DNA of 32,446 nucleotides from an uncultured Ruminococcus sp. (lineage in GTDB: Bacteria; Bacillota; Clostridia; Oscillospirales; Ruminococcaceae): NCBI GenBank assembly GCA_945877315.1, contig CAMCRP010000037.1, forward strand, positions 1 to 32,446. The letters are read 5' to 3'. The position numbers and the translations under genes are program-made. The notes beneath the pieces are model-generated. The model was not told the origin of the DNA, made no database searches, and saw nothing but the letters and a program-made list of their open reading frames with translations. This document shows, piece by piece, positions 7,962-14,793 of the stretch; the stretch's first letter is position 1; the number at the start of each line of letters is the position of its first letter.

Positions 7962-8006
7962 TCACTTCTTTGTGCCGCCGCCACAGCCTTTCTTCTTTCT
8001 CGCCAT
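7962..8006 (-). CDS. Possible 14-aa basic peptide / leader ORF
   Basis: ATG to TGA encodes MARKKKGCGGGTKK, a short, very basic, Gly/Cys-containing peptide. It is the first ORF after the promoter-like element at 8040-8071 and precedes the methyltransferase by 86 nt. It could be a real micropeptide or a leader that influences the downstream hairpin. No Shine-Dalgarno site is present. Support is limited to position and start/stop context. Confidence 0.3.
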   Translation of the reverse strand: MARKKKGCGGGTKK

Positions 8007-8039
8007 AAGCCTGATGTTTAAGGGGTTTATAAATCGCTA

Positions 8040-8071
8040 CAAAATTACTCAAAATGATTATAAAATAATCA
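8040..8071 (-). promoter_or_regulatory. Phage promoter with palindromic operator (copy 1)
   Basis: Minus strand: TAATTTTG (8040-8047) is a -7 box. Seven nt upstream of it is the perfect 17-bp inverted repeat TGATTATAAAATAATCA (8055-8071, plus-strand reading), placed where the -33 element should be. The same arrangement, with the same spacings and flanking CTGAAAA, recurs at 23849-23880. It should drive the methyltransferase, decarboxylase and terminase genes. Confidence 0.65.
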
Positions 8072-8094
8072 CTTTTCAGCCAAAAATGGGGCTT

Positions 8095-8472
8095 TTATGG
8101 GTCAAAATGCCCCAAAATCGCCGATTTCAGCATGTCAAGGGTCTTTTTCTTGTATAGGTCTTCGGGCGTTGTTCGGAAGACCCGCCACCCCATGAGGGTA
8201 GCCGTGTTGTACTTCTCCATGTCATTCAGGAAGCCGACAGAAGAGGTGTGCCGCCCGCCCGTCCACACTCCGCCCTCAACTTCAAGGGCGATTTTATGCT
8301 CAGGCATGGCGTAGTCAAAACGCCATTTGCGGACGGGGTGAAACCTGAACTCCTTTACGCAGTCCTGTTTCAGGTCTGTCTTGCAGATTACCGTGAAAAC
8401 GTCACGCAGAGGCTGTTTTGCGGGCTTCTGTGCCGTTTTCTTCTTTCTTGCGGGTAAATTATCCATTTTCAT
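8095..8472 (-). CDS. PD-(D/E)XK superfamily endonuclease-like protein
   Basis: A 125-aa protein. A basic N-terminus (MKMDNLPARKKK) leads into FHPVRKWRFDYAMPEHKIAL and then EVEGGVWTGGRH: the D in RFDYA (D53) and the ExE in ALEVEGG (E64, E66) give the nuclease core of small phage endonucleases, followed by DMEKYNTATLMGWRVFR, the usual final strand/helix. Proteins of this shape occur in phage replication modules and may resolve branched DNA or cut packaging intermediates. Catalytic details are inferred. The start at 8472 is the first ATG; the longer reading uses TTG at 8484. It is the last gene of the early block, and its stop adjoins the promoter element at 8040-8071. Confidence 0.72.
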   Translation of the reverse strand: MKMDNLPARKKKTAQKPAKQPLRDVFTVICKTDLKQDCVKEFRFHPVRKWRFDYAMPEHKIALEVEGGVWTGGRHTSSVGFLNDMEKYNTATLMGWRVFRTTPEDLYKKKTLDMLKSAILGHFDP

Positions 8473-8577
8473 ATTTGAACGCAAAATAGGGGCGTTTCTG
8501 CCCGTTTTCTTTCTTGGACTGAACAGAGACGGGAGAACGTGCCCCGCCTCTGTCTTCTCATTCTCTCAGCCCCGCCG

Positions 8578-8946
8578 TCAGAAAGGCAGGTCATCGTCTG
8601 TGAACGCCTGAGTGCCGTCAATCTGAGACGTGACGGGCATTTCGGTCGCCTGACGTTCAAGCTGCTTCATGCCGCCGATGATAGGCTGAGCCTTGCGCTC
8701 CTCTTCACTCATCGCCTCATATCGCTCCTTGTCAAGACTGACCTTGACGCAGTGGGTCTCTGAGTACTTCGGGTTCTGCATCTCAATGGCGGTCAGGTTC
8801 AGGTAAACGCCCTTTTCGCCGATGAACAGCCCCGCATCATCAACGGGGATAATGAGACAACGCTTTGTCGCTGTCTTGCCTTTCAGGTTTGTCACGAAAG
8901 CCCCTTTGAGTTTCAAGAGGTCTGTTTTGATACTAAAATTTGCCAT
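8578..8946 (-). CDS. Putative single-stranded DNA-binding protein (SSB-like acidic tip)
   Basis: A 122-aa protein. The first about 80 residues are beta-rich (FVTNLKGKTATKRCLIIPV, LFIGEKGVYLNLTAIEM), compatible with an OB-like fold, and the polypeptide ends in FTDDDLPF. An acidic run closing with L/I-P-F is the hallmark of bacterial SSB C-termini, which recruit replication and repair partners. Length and position between replication and recombination genes fit a phage SSB. I do not recognise a canonical SSB OB-fold sequence, so this could be a functional analogue. It follows the 59-aa basic ORF by 13 nt and is the end of a tight gene string. Confidence 0.6.
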   Translation of the reverse strand: MANFSIKTDLLKLKGAFVTNLKGKTATKRCLIIPVDDAGLFIGEKGVYLNLTAIEMQNPKYSETHCVKVSLDKERYEAMSEEERKAQPIIGGMKQLERQATEMPVTSQIDGTQAFTDDDLPF

Positions 8947-8959
8947 TTTACGATTAAAT

Positions 8960-9139
8960 TTATTGTTTTATATGTTTTTTCTCATACGATTTTATCTCGT
9001 TCACTACATTTGTGTTCGCCCGTCTGTCAGGCTTCTGACAGGGTTTGTCCCTTGTCCTCTGTCCCCCTCTCTTGTTGTGTGGGTTTGAGCGGGTTCTGTG
9101 CCAAAACGGTTTCGGGTGCTTGTCTCTGACCGTCTTCAT
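8960..9139 (-). CDS. Small highly basic protein (59 aa)
   Basis: An ORF shorter than usual annotation cutoffs. Its ATG overlaps the stop of the gene upstream (ATGA at 9136-9139), the coupling seen elsewhere in this operon. It encodes 59 aa, about one third Lys/Arg, beginning MKTVRDKHPKPFWH and ending EKKHIKQ, with no hydrophobic segment. A nucleic-acid-binding role would suit the composition but no family is recognised. Otherwise 8947-9135 would be an unusual 190-nt gap. A 7-bp perfect hairpin (CTGTCAG/CTGACAG, 9024-9041) lies inside it. Confidence 0.5.
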   Translation of the reverse strand: MKTVRDKHPKPFWHRTRSNPHNKRGGQRTRDKPCQKPDRRANTNVVNEIKSYEKKHIKQ

Positions 9140-9336
9140 TGCCCGTCCTCCTCTGTCTTTTCATCGTCAGGGTTCGTGTCCTCGTATGAGAGCCTGACCC
9201 CTGAGAGCTTCCCGTCCTCGTCTCTCTTGAAAATCACTCTTTCAAGCCTGATGCCCTGAGCCTCAAACTGATTGTTGGCTGCAATCAGGAAAGCCCTGAC
9301 CGCATCAATTCTGTTCTCCTTTGTCTCTTTCATCAT
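9136..9336 (-). CDS. Hypothetical protein (66 aa)
   Basis: A 66-aa acidic protein. The N-terminal helix (ETKENRIDAVRAFLIAANNQF) is followed by two strands (RLERVIFKRDE, GKLSGVRLSYED) and a Glu/Asp-rich tail. No known family is recognised. It has two adjacent ATG codons (9336, 9333); the first overlaps the stop of the TIGR02757-like gene upstream, so the gene is coupled within the replication operon. Confidence 0.65.
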   Translation of the reverse strand: MMKETKENRIDAVRAFLIAANNQFEAQGIRLERVIFKRDEDGKLSGVRLSYEDTNPDDEKTEEDGQ

Positions 9337-10115
9337 TCAATCATTTTATGGAATTTGTTGTCATTTTGGTTGTTTCTATGATGTTCAACGCCGTAGCCGA
9401 AGAGAGCGAAATCCCCCTTTGTCGGGTCATCGGGGAAGACCTCTCTCAGGGCTTTTGTGATTTCAAGCGAAGCCCTCATATCAGCGCAGCGAAACCTTGT
9501 CAGCCCGAGTTCCTGCGCCATTCTGTGAACGTGCGTGTCGAGCGGGATAATCAGGTCAGCCGTGTCAAATGAAGTCCAAATGCCGAGGTCAACGGGGCTG
9601 TTCTTACGGACGAGCCAACGGGTCAGCATACAGAGCCTCTTGCAAGCCGAGTCTTTGTCTTTCGGGAAACCTTTCACGCCCTTGAACGCCTGTATCAGCC
9701 CGTCAAGCGGGTTTTCACTCAGGGCAAGGACGCAGCTTTCAAGTGTCCCGTATTTCCCGTAAATCAGGCTCAGACGCTCACAGAGGTCAAAGAAGTCAGC
9801 CCATGTGAAGAACCTGTAAAGCCTGTTGGGGCTGTTGAACTGAAAATGCCGTTGGTTCTCAAAGAAGCCCTCCTCTGTCACAAGGTCAAAGAGCATTGCC
9901 GCCGTCTTGATAATCTGTTTCCTGTCGCCGTAGGAAAGCCAAGAGGTGATGACGGCAACGGTCTCAACCCTGCGCTGCTCTTTCTCTGTCAGGTGTGAGA
10001 GGTTCAAGCCCTGAGCCGTCAGCCGTGGGAACTGAACGGGGTCAGATTTGATGAAATCGGCTGTCTCATAGCGGTCAGCCCATTCACGGAGTTTCTGTTT
10101 GATGTCTTCTGTCAT
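9333..10115 (-). CDS. TIGR02757 (DUF2400) family, HhH-GPD glycosylase-like protein
   Basis: A 260-aa protein, the usual size for this family. It contains SWLSYGDRKQIIKTAAMLFD near residues 58-77, a Lys/Arg-rich helical stretch (CKRLCMLTRWLVRKN, about 148-162) and PLDTHVHRMAQELGLTR (191-207). That last segment mirrors the DTHV.R...LGL segment of endonuclease III/HhH-GPD DNA glycosylases, whose Asp activates catalysis. The family closes with FALFGYGVEHH. Cellular members are common in Bacteroidota and unstudied; a base-excision role is inferred from the fold. The start was set at 10115, because the longer reading would extend into the primase-helicase gene. Confidence 0.8.
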   Translation of the reverse strand: MTEDIKQKLREWADRYETADFIKSDPVQFPRLTAQGLNLSHLTEKEQRRVETVAVITSWLSYGDRKQIIKTAAMLFDLVTEEGFFENQRHFQFNSPNRLYRFFTWADFFDLCERLSLIYGKYGTLESCVLALSENPLDGLIQAFKGVKGFPKDKDSACKRLCMLTRWLVRKNSPVDLGIWTSFDTADLIIPLDTHVHRMAQELGLTRFRCADMRASLEITKALREVFPDDPTKGDFALFGYGVEHHRNNQNDNKFHKMIE

Positions 10116-10159
10116 TGCTGTTGCTGTTATATGTGAGTTATTTTCGTGAAATTTCAATT

Positions 10160-12004
10160 CTAAAAGGGGCAATCGTCTTCGGCGGGCGGCAGGTCATCCC
10201 ACGGGAATTGAGCGGCTTCTGCGGCTTCTTGCTCACGTCTCCGCTGTTCCTCTATGAGGTGGTTGTCATTATCCCACTTCGGTTCAACGCCGTTCGTGTA
10301 CGGGGTGTAACGCCCGTTGTTCAGGTTATACTTGAAGAGAGCCGTTCCGCACTCTCCGAGGTGTCTGAACTTGACTTTCTGAATGATGACTTCAACCGTG
10401 TTCTCCACCCTGTTTCTGTGAACCACAATGCCGAAGTCGGTCTTGTTGTAGAAGTTCGCCGAGCCGCTGATGTCATACAGGGTCGGGGCTTCGATAACCC
10501 CGTCTTTGTTGCGGGGCTGTTTCGTTGGGTGCGCCATGAGGATAACAAGCACGTCATTCTGCTGAGCGAAGTTCGTCAGGCGGTCAAGCTGCTTGCTGAT
10601 GTATTTTGTTTCGTTCTGACCCTCACTTTCATCTTCAAGGCGGTTGTACGGGTCAATCACAAGGGCTTTGATACCCTTGCGGCGCACAAGGAACTTCGCC
10701 CGTTCAAGAATTGTGTCAAGCCTGAAATCGTCTTTCGGGCTGATGAAAAAGATGTTGTCTTCAAGGTGTCTTTTGACCTGTTTGTATTCGCCGTATGAGA
10801 GCGTTGTCTTTGAGAACTTCTTGCCCGTGAACTTCTCAATCAACTTTGATGCGTGATAGGCGAGCGGGGCGTTCTCAGGGCTGAAATAGGCGAAACGCCA
10901 GCCGTAGCGCATATTCAGCCGCTCGGCTATCTCGTCAATGAACTCAGACTTTCCCGAGCCTGGAATACCCGTCACGACACAGAGCCTCTTTGTCTCAAAA
11001 GAACAGAGGCGGTCAAAACACTCATGCCCTATGGTCACGCCTTTCTGCATACCGTGTTCAAAGAGAGCGTCAAGAGACTGCTCGAAGTCTGAGACCGTGA
11101 ATACCCCCTCTAACTTGACTTCGGGGGCTTCGGCGAGACAGCGTTTCAGAGCCTCCCGCCCGTGTTTCATCAAGACCTCGTTTGCGTCCTTGCAGTCAGC
11201 CCCGTAGTCAAGCACACGGCAACGCTCAGCCCCGAAGCGGCGCAGAAGCTCGTCTCTCAGAAGAACGCCCTTTGTGTCCGTGTCAGAGGCGATGTAGATC
11301 GTGTCTTTGTCATCAAAGTAATCTTCGATATAAGCGTCAAGATAGCTCAGGTTGTTGTTGGCACCGTTCGGCACGCTGATGACGTTCGGGAAGCCGATTT
11401 CGATGAAGCTCAGAGCGTCCATTTCGCCCTCTGTGATGATACATTCTCTCTGACCCTTGATAGCATCAATGTTGTACGGGAGAAGCTCAGCCCCTGAACA
11501 CAGCTTGAAACACTTGTCTCCTGTTCGGTATTTCACGTTCACAAGTTCGCCGTCCTTGAAATAGTTGAACTGAACCGTATTCGCCTGACCCTGTTTCTGA
11601 GGCATCCACTCCATGCCCTCAGAAATTTTCAGGGCTTGAACCGTCTGAGGCGAAATGCCCCGTGATGTGAACCAAGCCTGTGCCCTCTCAGAGAGACCCG
11701 TCAGGGCGTGAGGGGCGGGCTTCTTATAGACAGGCTTCTCACGTCTAATCTCAGCGGGTCTGAACCACGGCTGCTTTTCCATCCACCGTCTCTTGCCCTC
11801 TGGGCTATCGTCAAACTCGCTTTCATTCAGAGAGCCGCCCCAACCGCAGTAATGACAGTTCCAAAGACCTTTGTCAAGGTCAACGCTCAGGCTCTTGTCC
11901 GTCTTGTTGTGACGGGTCTCATGGCACTGAGGGCAGAACGTCTTCAACTTGCCCCGTGTGCGCCCGTATGGTATCTTTATGCCGAAATCTGAATAATCTT
12001 TCAT
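10160..12004 (-). CDS. Bifunctional primase-helicase (T7 gp4-like)
   Basis: A 614-aa replicative enzyme. Zinc-binding module: C24/C27 and C50/C53 (CPQCHE, NCHYCGWGGS). TOPRIM primase core: TEGEMDA (E192) and IASDTDTKG (D241, D243). RecA/DnaB-type helicase: Walker A TGIPGSGKS at 345-353, Walker B ALVIDPYNR with D451, LVILMAHPTKQP around 486-496 and DISGSANFYNKTDFGIVVHR, the usual DnaB-like segment before the arginine finger. It should unwind and prime at the phage fork. The last residues, DDLPPAEDDCPF, resemble an SSB acidic tip, which is odd on a helicase. It is one member of the leftward early operon and is followed by the HhH-GPD-like gene. Confidence 0.92.
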   Translation of the reverse strand: MKDYSDFGIKIPYGRTRGKLKTFCPQCHETRHNKTDKSLSVDLDKGLWNCHYCGWGGSLNESEFDDSPEGKRRWMEKQPWFRPAEIRREKPVYKKPAPHALTGLSERAQAWFTSRGISPQTVQALKISEGMEWMPQKQGQANTVQFNYFKDGELVNVKYRTGDKCFKLCSGAELLPYNIDAIKGQRECIITEGEMDALSFIEIGFPNVISVPNGANNNLSYLDAYIEDYFDDKDTIYIASDTDTKGVLLRDELLRRFGAERCRVLDYGADCKDANEVLMKHGREALKRCLAEAPEVKLEGVFTVSDFEQSLDALFEHGMQKGVTIGHECFDRLCSFETKRLCVVTGIPGSGKSEFIDEIAERLNMRYGWRFAYFSPENAPLAYHASKLIEKFTGKKFSKTTLSYGEYKQVKRHLEDNIFFISPKDDFRLDTILERAKFLVRRKGIKALVIDPYNRLEDESEGQNETKYISKQLDRLTNFAQQNDVLVILMAHPTKQPRNKDGVIEAPTLYDISGSANFYNKTDFGIVVHRNRVENTVEVIIQKVKFRHLGECGTALFKYNLNNGRYTPYTNGVEPKWDNDNHLIEEQRRREQEAAEAAQFPWDDLPPAEDDCPF

Positions 12005-12028
12005 CGCTCAATTCCTTTCTGTGTTCTG

Positions 12029-13024
12029 TCAGAGAATAATCCATGTGTTGCTCTCAGCCGACCATTGATGACGCTCAGAGGGGCGGGGTGGTGCGTCTTG
12101 TGGGATTGTTGCCCGCCCTGAGCCGTATGTGCGCCGCCCTGAGCCGTCAATGAACTCTCCAACGCCCAACTGACCGCCCTGAGCCTGAACGCCCGTCTGT
12201 GCGCCTCTATTGAAGCCACAACCCTTGTTGTCGTAGTTCCCCTCAGTGACCTTGACCCAGTTCTTACCGTTCTCAAAGAGCCAATCAAATGAAGCTTTCC
12301 AATCTGTCTTGCGCCCCGTCAGGAAGTCAGAAGCCTGAACCCGCTTGAAGAGCGTCTCGGCGGTCGTGAGCCATTCTTCGGGCTGACAGCCGAACTCGTC
12401 AAGGCGTGCCCTGATTTTCTGCCGTCTCGCCTCTGTGATTTTGGCGATTCTCGGAAGAGAGACACAGACAGAGTTCCAAAGGTCGCATATACCCTGATAA
12501 GGGTATTTAATACTCTTCTTTTCTTTACTTTCCTCTTCTTTACTCTTCTCTCCTTTACTCTCTTTTACTTTACTATGTGAGTTATCGCTGCGATAATCTT
12601 CATTTTCTGACGTTTTCGCTTCGATAACCTCTGTTTCAGCCTGTTTTCGCTTGTTGATGAGCGTTTGAAGCCTCTCACGGTCACGCTCCCGCTTGTTGAT
12701 GAGACCTGAAAAGCGTCTCTGATGAGCGGCGGAGAATACCTTGTTCTCAGGCGTGATTTGAAGAAGACCTATCAGCTCGCAGTACTGAACAATCTCACGA
12801 AGCTCTTCAACCGTGATGTCGTAATCAGCGGCAAGGAGCTCTTGGCTCACTTCATTGAAGTCAATCTCAAAGTAATCTGTGTCGGTCAGCGTTTCAAGAA
12901 TGAAGCACCAAACGGCGTAGCCTTTATGAGAGAAACGGCGGCGAAGAGCCTTAATCTTCACGTCATTTCTCATGTCGGCATCATGGCTGAAATACTCAGC
13001 GTTGTTTTTTGACGGTCTTGCCAT
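12029..13024 (-). CDS. DUF4373-like phage replication protein
   Basis: A 331-aa protein. The N-terminal about 100 residues (YFSHDADMRNDVKIKALRRR, KGYAVWCFILETLTDTDYFE) match the DUF4373/Lin1244-like winged-helix domain found in Bacteroides phage replication initiators. A highly charged Lys/Glu/Ser linker (about 150-178) produces the low-complexity TTTACTC-rich DNA near 12520-12575. The C-terminal portion (ICDLWNSVC, KIRARLDEFG, ASFDWLFENGKNWVKV) is the replisome-organiser type that often recruits helicase. Location directly upstream of primase-helicase supports an origin-binding or loader role. ATG at 13024 was chosen over the TTG at 13030. Confidence 0.78.
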   Translation of the reverse strand: MARPSKNNAEYFSHDADMRNDVKIKALRRRFSHKGYAVWCFILETLTDTDYFEIDFNEVSQELLAADYDITVEELREIVQYCELIGLLQITPENKVFSAAHQRRFSGLINKRERDRERLQTLINKRKQAETEVIEAKTSENEDYRSDNSHSKVKESKGEKSKEEESKEKKSIKYPYQGICDLWNSVCVSLPRIAKITEARRQKIRARLDEFGCQPEEWLTTAETLFKRVQASDFLTGRKTDWKASFDWLFENGKNWVKVTEGNYDNKGCGFNRGAQTGVQAQGGQLGVGEFIDGSGRRTYGSGRATIPQDAPPRPSERHQWSAESNTWIIL

Positions 13025-13031
13025 AATCAAG

Positions 13032-14411
13032 TCAGTTTAGCGTTGCGATGATTGATTTTCTCAGTTTCTCATTGCGGGCGTTCCAATCAAAATTGGCGAG
13101 CATCCACTGACGGTAGTTCAGGGGGATTTCAGAGAGCTTCTGCCCCTTGTACTTGCCGAACGGCATTTCCTGAATGGGCTGAACCGCCTGACGGTCTATC
13201 GCCTGAGTGTCCTCACGGGTTATCTTGCCGATGTCCGTGATTGGTATGCCTGACAGAAGCCGCCCGCCTGAGCCGAACAAACGCCACATTCTGCCTTGTT
13301 CAAAGGTCAGGTCTTCAACCCGCCCGAAGCGTTCAACATTGCCCCCGAGGTCAACTATCAGAGCGTCTTTCTTCTCAGGGTCAATACGTGTGGCACGCCC
13401 GATAATCTGATAATACAGGGCGATTGAAGCCGTTGAAATGCCGAGAACTATACAGTCAATGCCCGTATAGTCAAAGCCTGTTGAGAGCACCCTGACGTTG
13501 AAAATGACCCTGATTTCGCCCGCCCTGAAACGGCTGATGATGTCAGCCCTCTCACGCTTATCCATGTCGCCGTATATGACGGCTGAGTTCGGGTAACGCC
13601 CTGAGAGCCTTATCGCATCATCAACAGACGGAACAAAGGCGAGAACGTGACGGCGTTCAGGGTGTGCGTCAAGAGCCTGAATGACCTGTTCCGTGCCGCC
13701 GTTTGCCTCGTAAGCCAGCTGAACGCTCTCTTCCGTGTATTCACTCTTTGATGAGTTGAAGACGAGCATTGAGCTGTCAAAGCCCTCAGCCTGATAGGTC
13801 AGCGGAGACCAATATCCGAGACTGACCATTTCAGAGACCTGACCAACGTGAATGATGTCTTTGAAGAAGTTCCCTTTCTTTGAGCGTGAGGTCAGCATGA
13901 CGAGCTTGCTGTATGTCTGCAGGTCACGGTCACGCCCCGTCTGTAGCTTCACAGGGGTGGCGGTTATGCCGAGAACGTGAGTGATGCCGCTGTCGGTCAG
14001 GAAACGCCCCAACATGCTATCAGCCTCACGGGGATAGAGGTGCGCTTCATCAATGAGCATTTTTGTGAAGCCGAGAGCCTTGAATTTAGCCCCCAAATTC
14101 TTGATTGAGCCGATTGTGGCGTAAGTTATCTGTGCGATGTCCTTTCGCCCGAAAGAGGCTGAGTAAATGCCCGCATTCGCGCCGAAACCGTCACAGAGCG
14201 TGCAATATTTGAGATAATTCTGTTCGAGCAGCTCTTTTGAGGGTTGAAGAACAATCAGCCTGTCGGCGGTGTTCTTCGCAACAAAAGCCGTCAGGATTGA
14301 CTTGCCCCAAGCTGTGGGGAGAACAATCAAAGACGGCTTCGGCTTCTTCTCATTGAAGAAGTCAATCGCTTTTCTTATCGGCTCACTCTGATTTTCTCTG
14401 AGTGTTATCAT
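13032..14411 (-). CDS. DEAH-box superfamily 2 helicase with C-terminal ExoX-like domain
   Basis: A 459-aa protein. Motif I variant LPTAWGKS (31-38), motif II DEAH (121-124), motif III GITATPV (148-154). The C-terminal helicase lobe includes VIYGDMDKRERADIISRF and STGFDYTGID and ends with the motif VI segment YYQIIGRATRIDPEKK. It belongs to the UvsW/Res-subunit-like SF2 helicases used in phage replication or recombination. The last about 44 residues (FGKYKGQKLSEIPLNYRQWM) form the small domain seen at the end of exonuclease X and DUF3820 proteins, probably DNA-binding. The ATG at 14411 was chosen; the reading frame stays open upstream to 14528 but that stretch is a structured RNA-like element rather than protein. 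Confidence 0.88.
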   Translation of the reverse strand: MITLRENQSEPIRKAIDFFNEKKPKPSLIVLPTAWGKSILTAFVAKNTADRLIVLQPSKELLEQNYLKYCTLCDGFGANAGIYSASFGRKDIAQITYATIGSIKNLGAKFKALGFTKMLIDEAHLYPREADSMLGRFLTDSGITHVLGITATPVKLQTGRDRDLQTYSKLVMLTSRSKKGNFFKDIIHVGQVSEMVSLGYWSPLTYQAEGFDSSMLVFNSSKSEYTEESVQLAYEANGGTEQVIQALDAHPERRHVLAFVPSVDDAIRLSGRYPNSAVIYGDMDKRERADIISRFRAGEIRVIFNVRVLSTGFDYTGIDCIVLGISTASIALYYQIIGRATRIDPEKKDALIVDLGGNVERFGRVEDLTFEQGRMWRLFGSGGRLLSGIPITDIGKITREDTQAIDRQAVQPIQEMPFGKYKGQKLSEIPLNYRQWMLANFDWNARNEKLRKSIIATLN

Positions 14412-14423
14412 ATCTTCTGAATG

Positions 14424-14509
14424 AAAAAAGAACCCGTGCCGTAGGGCTAACCACGCAAAACAGCAAGCGTCAGAGAGCCTTTCGGCTGCTCCACCCGTAC
14501 ACGGGTTCT
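14424..14509 (-). ncRNA. Structured leader RNA / attenuator-like element upstream of the DEAH helicase
   Basis: Minus strand: AGAACCCGTG (14509-14500) pairs perfectly with CACGGGTTCT (14438-14429) and is followed by a T-run (14429-14424), like an intrinsic terminator with a 61-nt multibranched loop. Inside are GAG-C-AGCC-GAAA-GGCT-CTC (a 7-bp stem with one bulge and a GNRA tetraloop), ACGC/GCGT, and CGTGG/CTACG. A nearby ACGGGT can pair with the ACCCGT of the closing stem, giving an alternative fold that would break the terminator. It lies 13 nt upstream of the helicase ATG. It is not a tRNA (no T-arm GTTC signature in register). The class is unknown to me. Confidence 0.55.
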
Positions 14510-14564
14510 GTATTTTGTTTGTTGTCATTCTCTTTTTCGGTTACTTGAAACGATTATTCTGTAA

Positions 14565-14774
14565 TCACGTCAGGGGCGCAGAAAGGTCTTTTGATGGGCT
14601 TGCCTGAGACGGCTTTTCAAGCGGCTGTTTCGCTCTGAGCCTCCTCAAAAGAAGACCTGCCATTCTCACCTGATTGTAGGTTTTGATGTCACACGTCTTC
14701 ACGTCAACACTCAGGCGGTAGGCTTCAACATACTTGATGATGTCTTCCATGTCCTTATTTGAGACTTGATACAT
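14565..14774 (-). CDS. Hypothetical protein (69 aa)
   Basis: A 69-aa protein, mostly helical: MEDIIKYVEAYRLSV, then KTYNQVRMAGLLLRRLRAKQ, then a Pro/Ser-rich tail. One of the few genes here with a Shine-Dalgarno-like leader (AAAGGGGACAGCT before the ATG at 14774). The basic second helix could touch nucleic acid. No family is recognised. It lies between the exonuclease gene and the structured RNA. Confidence 0.62.
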   Translation of the reverse strand: MYQVSNKDMEDIIKYVEAYRLSVDVKTCDIKTYNQVRMAGLLLRRLRAKQPLEKPSQASPSKDLSAPLT

Positions 14775-14793
14775 AGCTGTCCCCTTTCAGATG

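Noticed and set aside
9024-9041. CTGTCAG/CTGACAG hairpin as a terminator
   Set aside because: No T-run follows, and it lies inside the 59-aa ORF.
10115-10798. 227-aa plus-strand ORF
   Set aside because: Antisense shadow of the primase-helicase, with no start signal or family features.
12520-12575. Low-complexity TTTACTC-rich tract as a DNA repeat
   Set aside because: It lies in frame and encodes the Lys/Glu/Ser linker of the DUF4373-like protein.
14429-14509. A tRNA in the structured region
   Set aside because: The closing stem and hairpins look tRNA-like, but no T-arm GTTC-type loop, no proper D-loop and no anticodon arm can be placed in register.
14412-14528. 40-residue N-terminal extension of the DEAH helicase
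   Set aside because: The frame is open by chance; the DNA is a highly structured RNA-like element, and the helicase begins well at ATG 14411.
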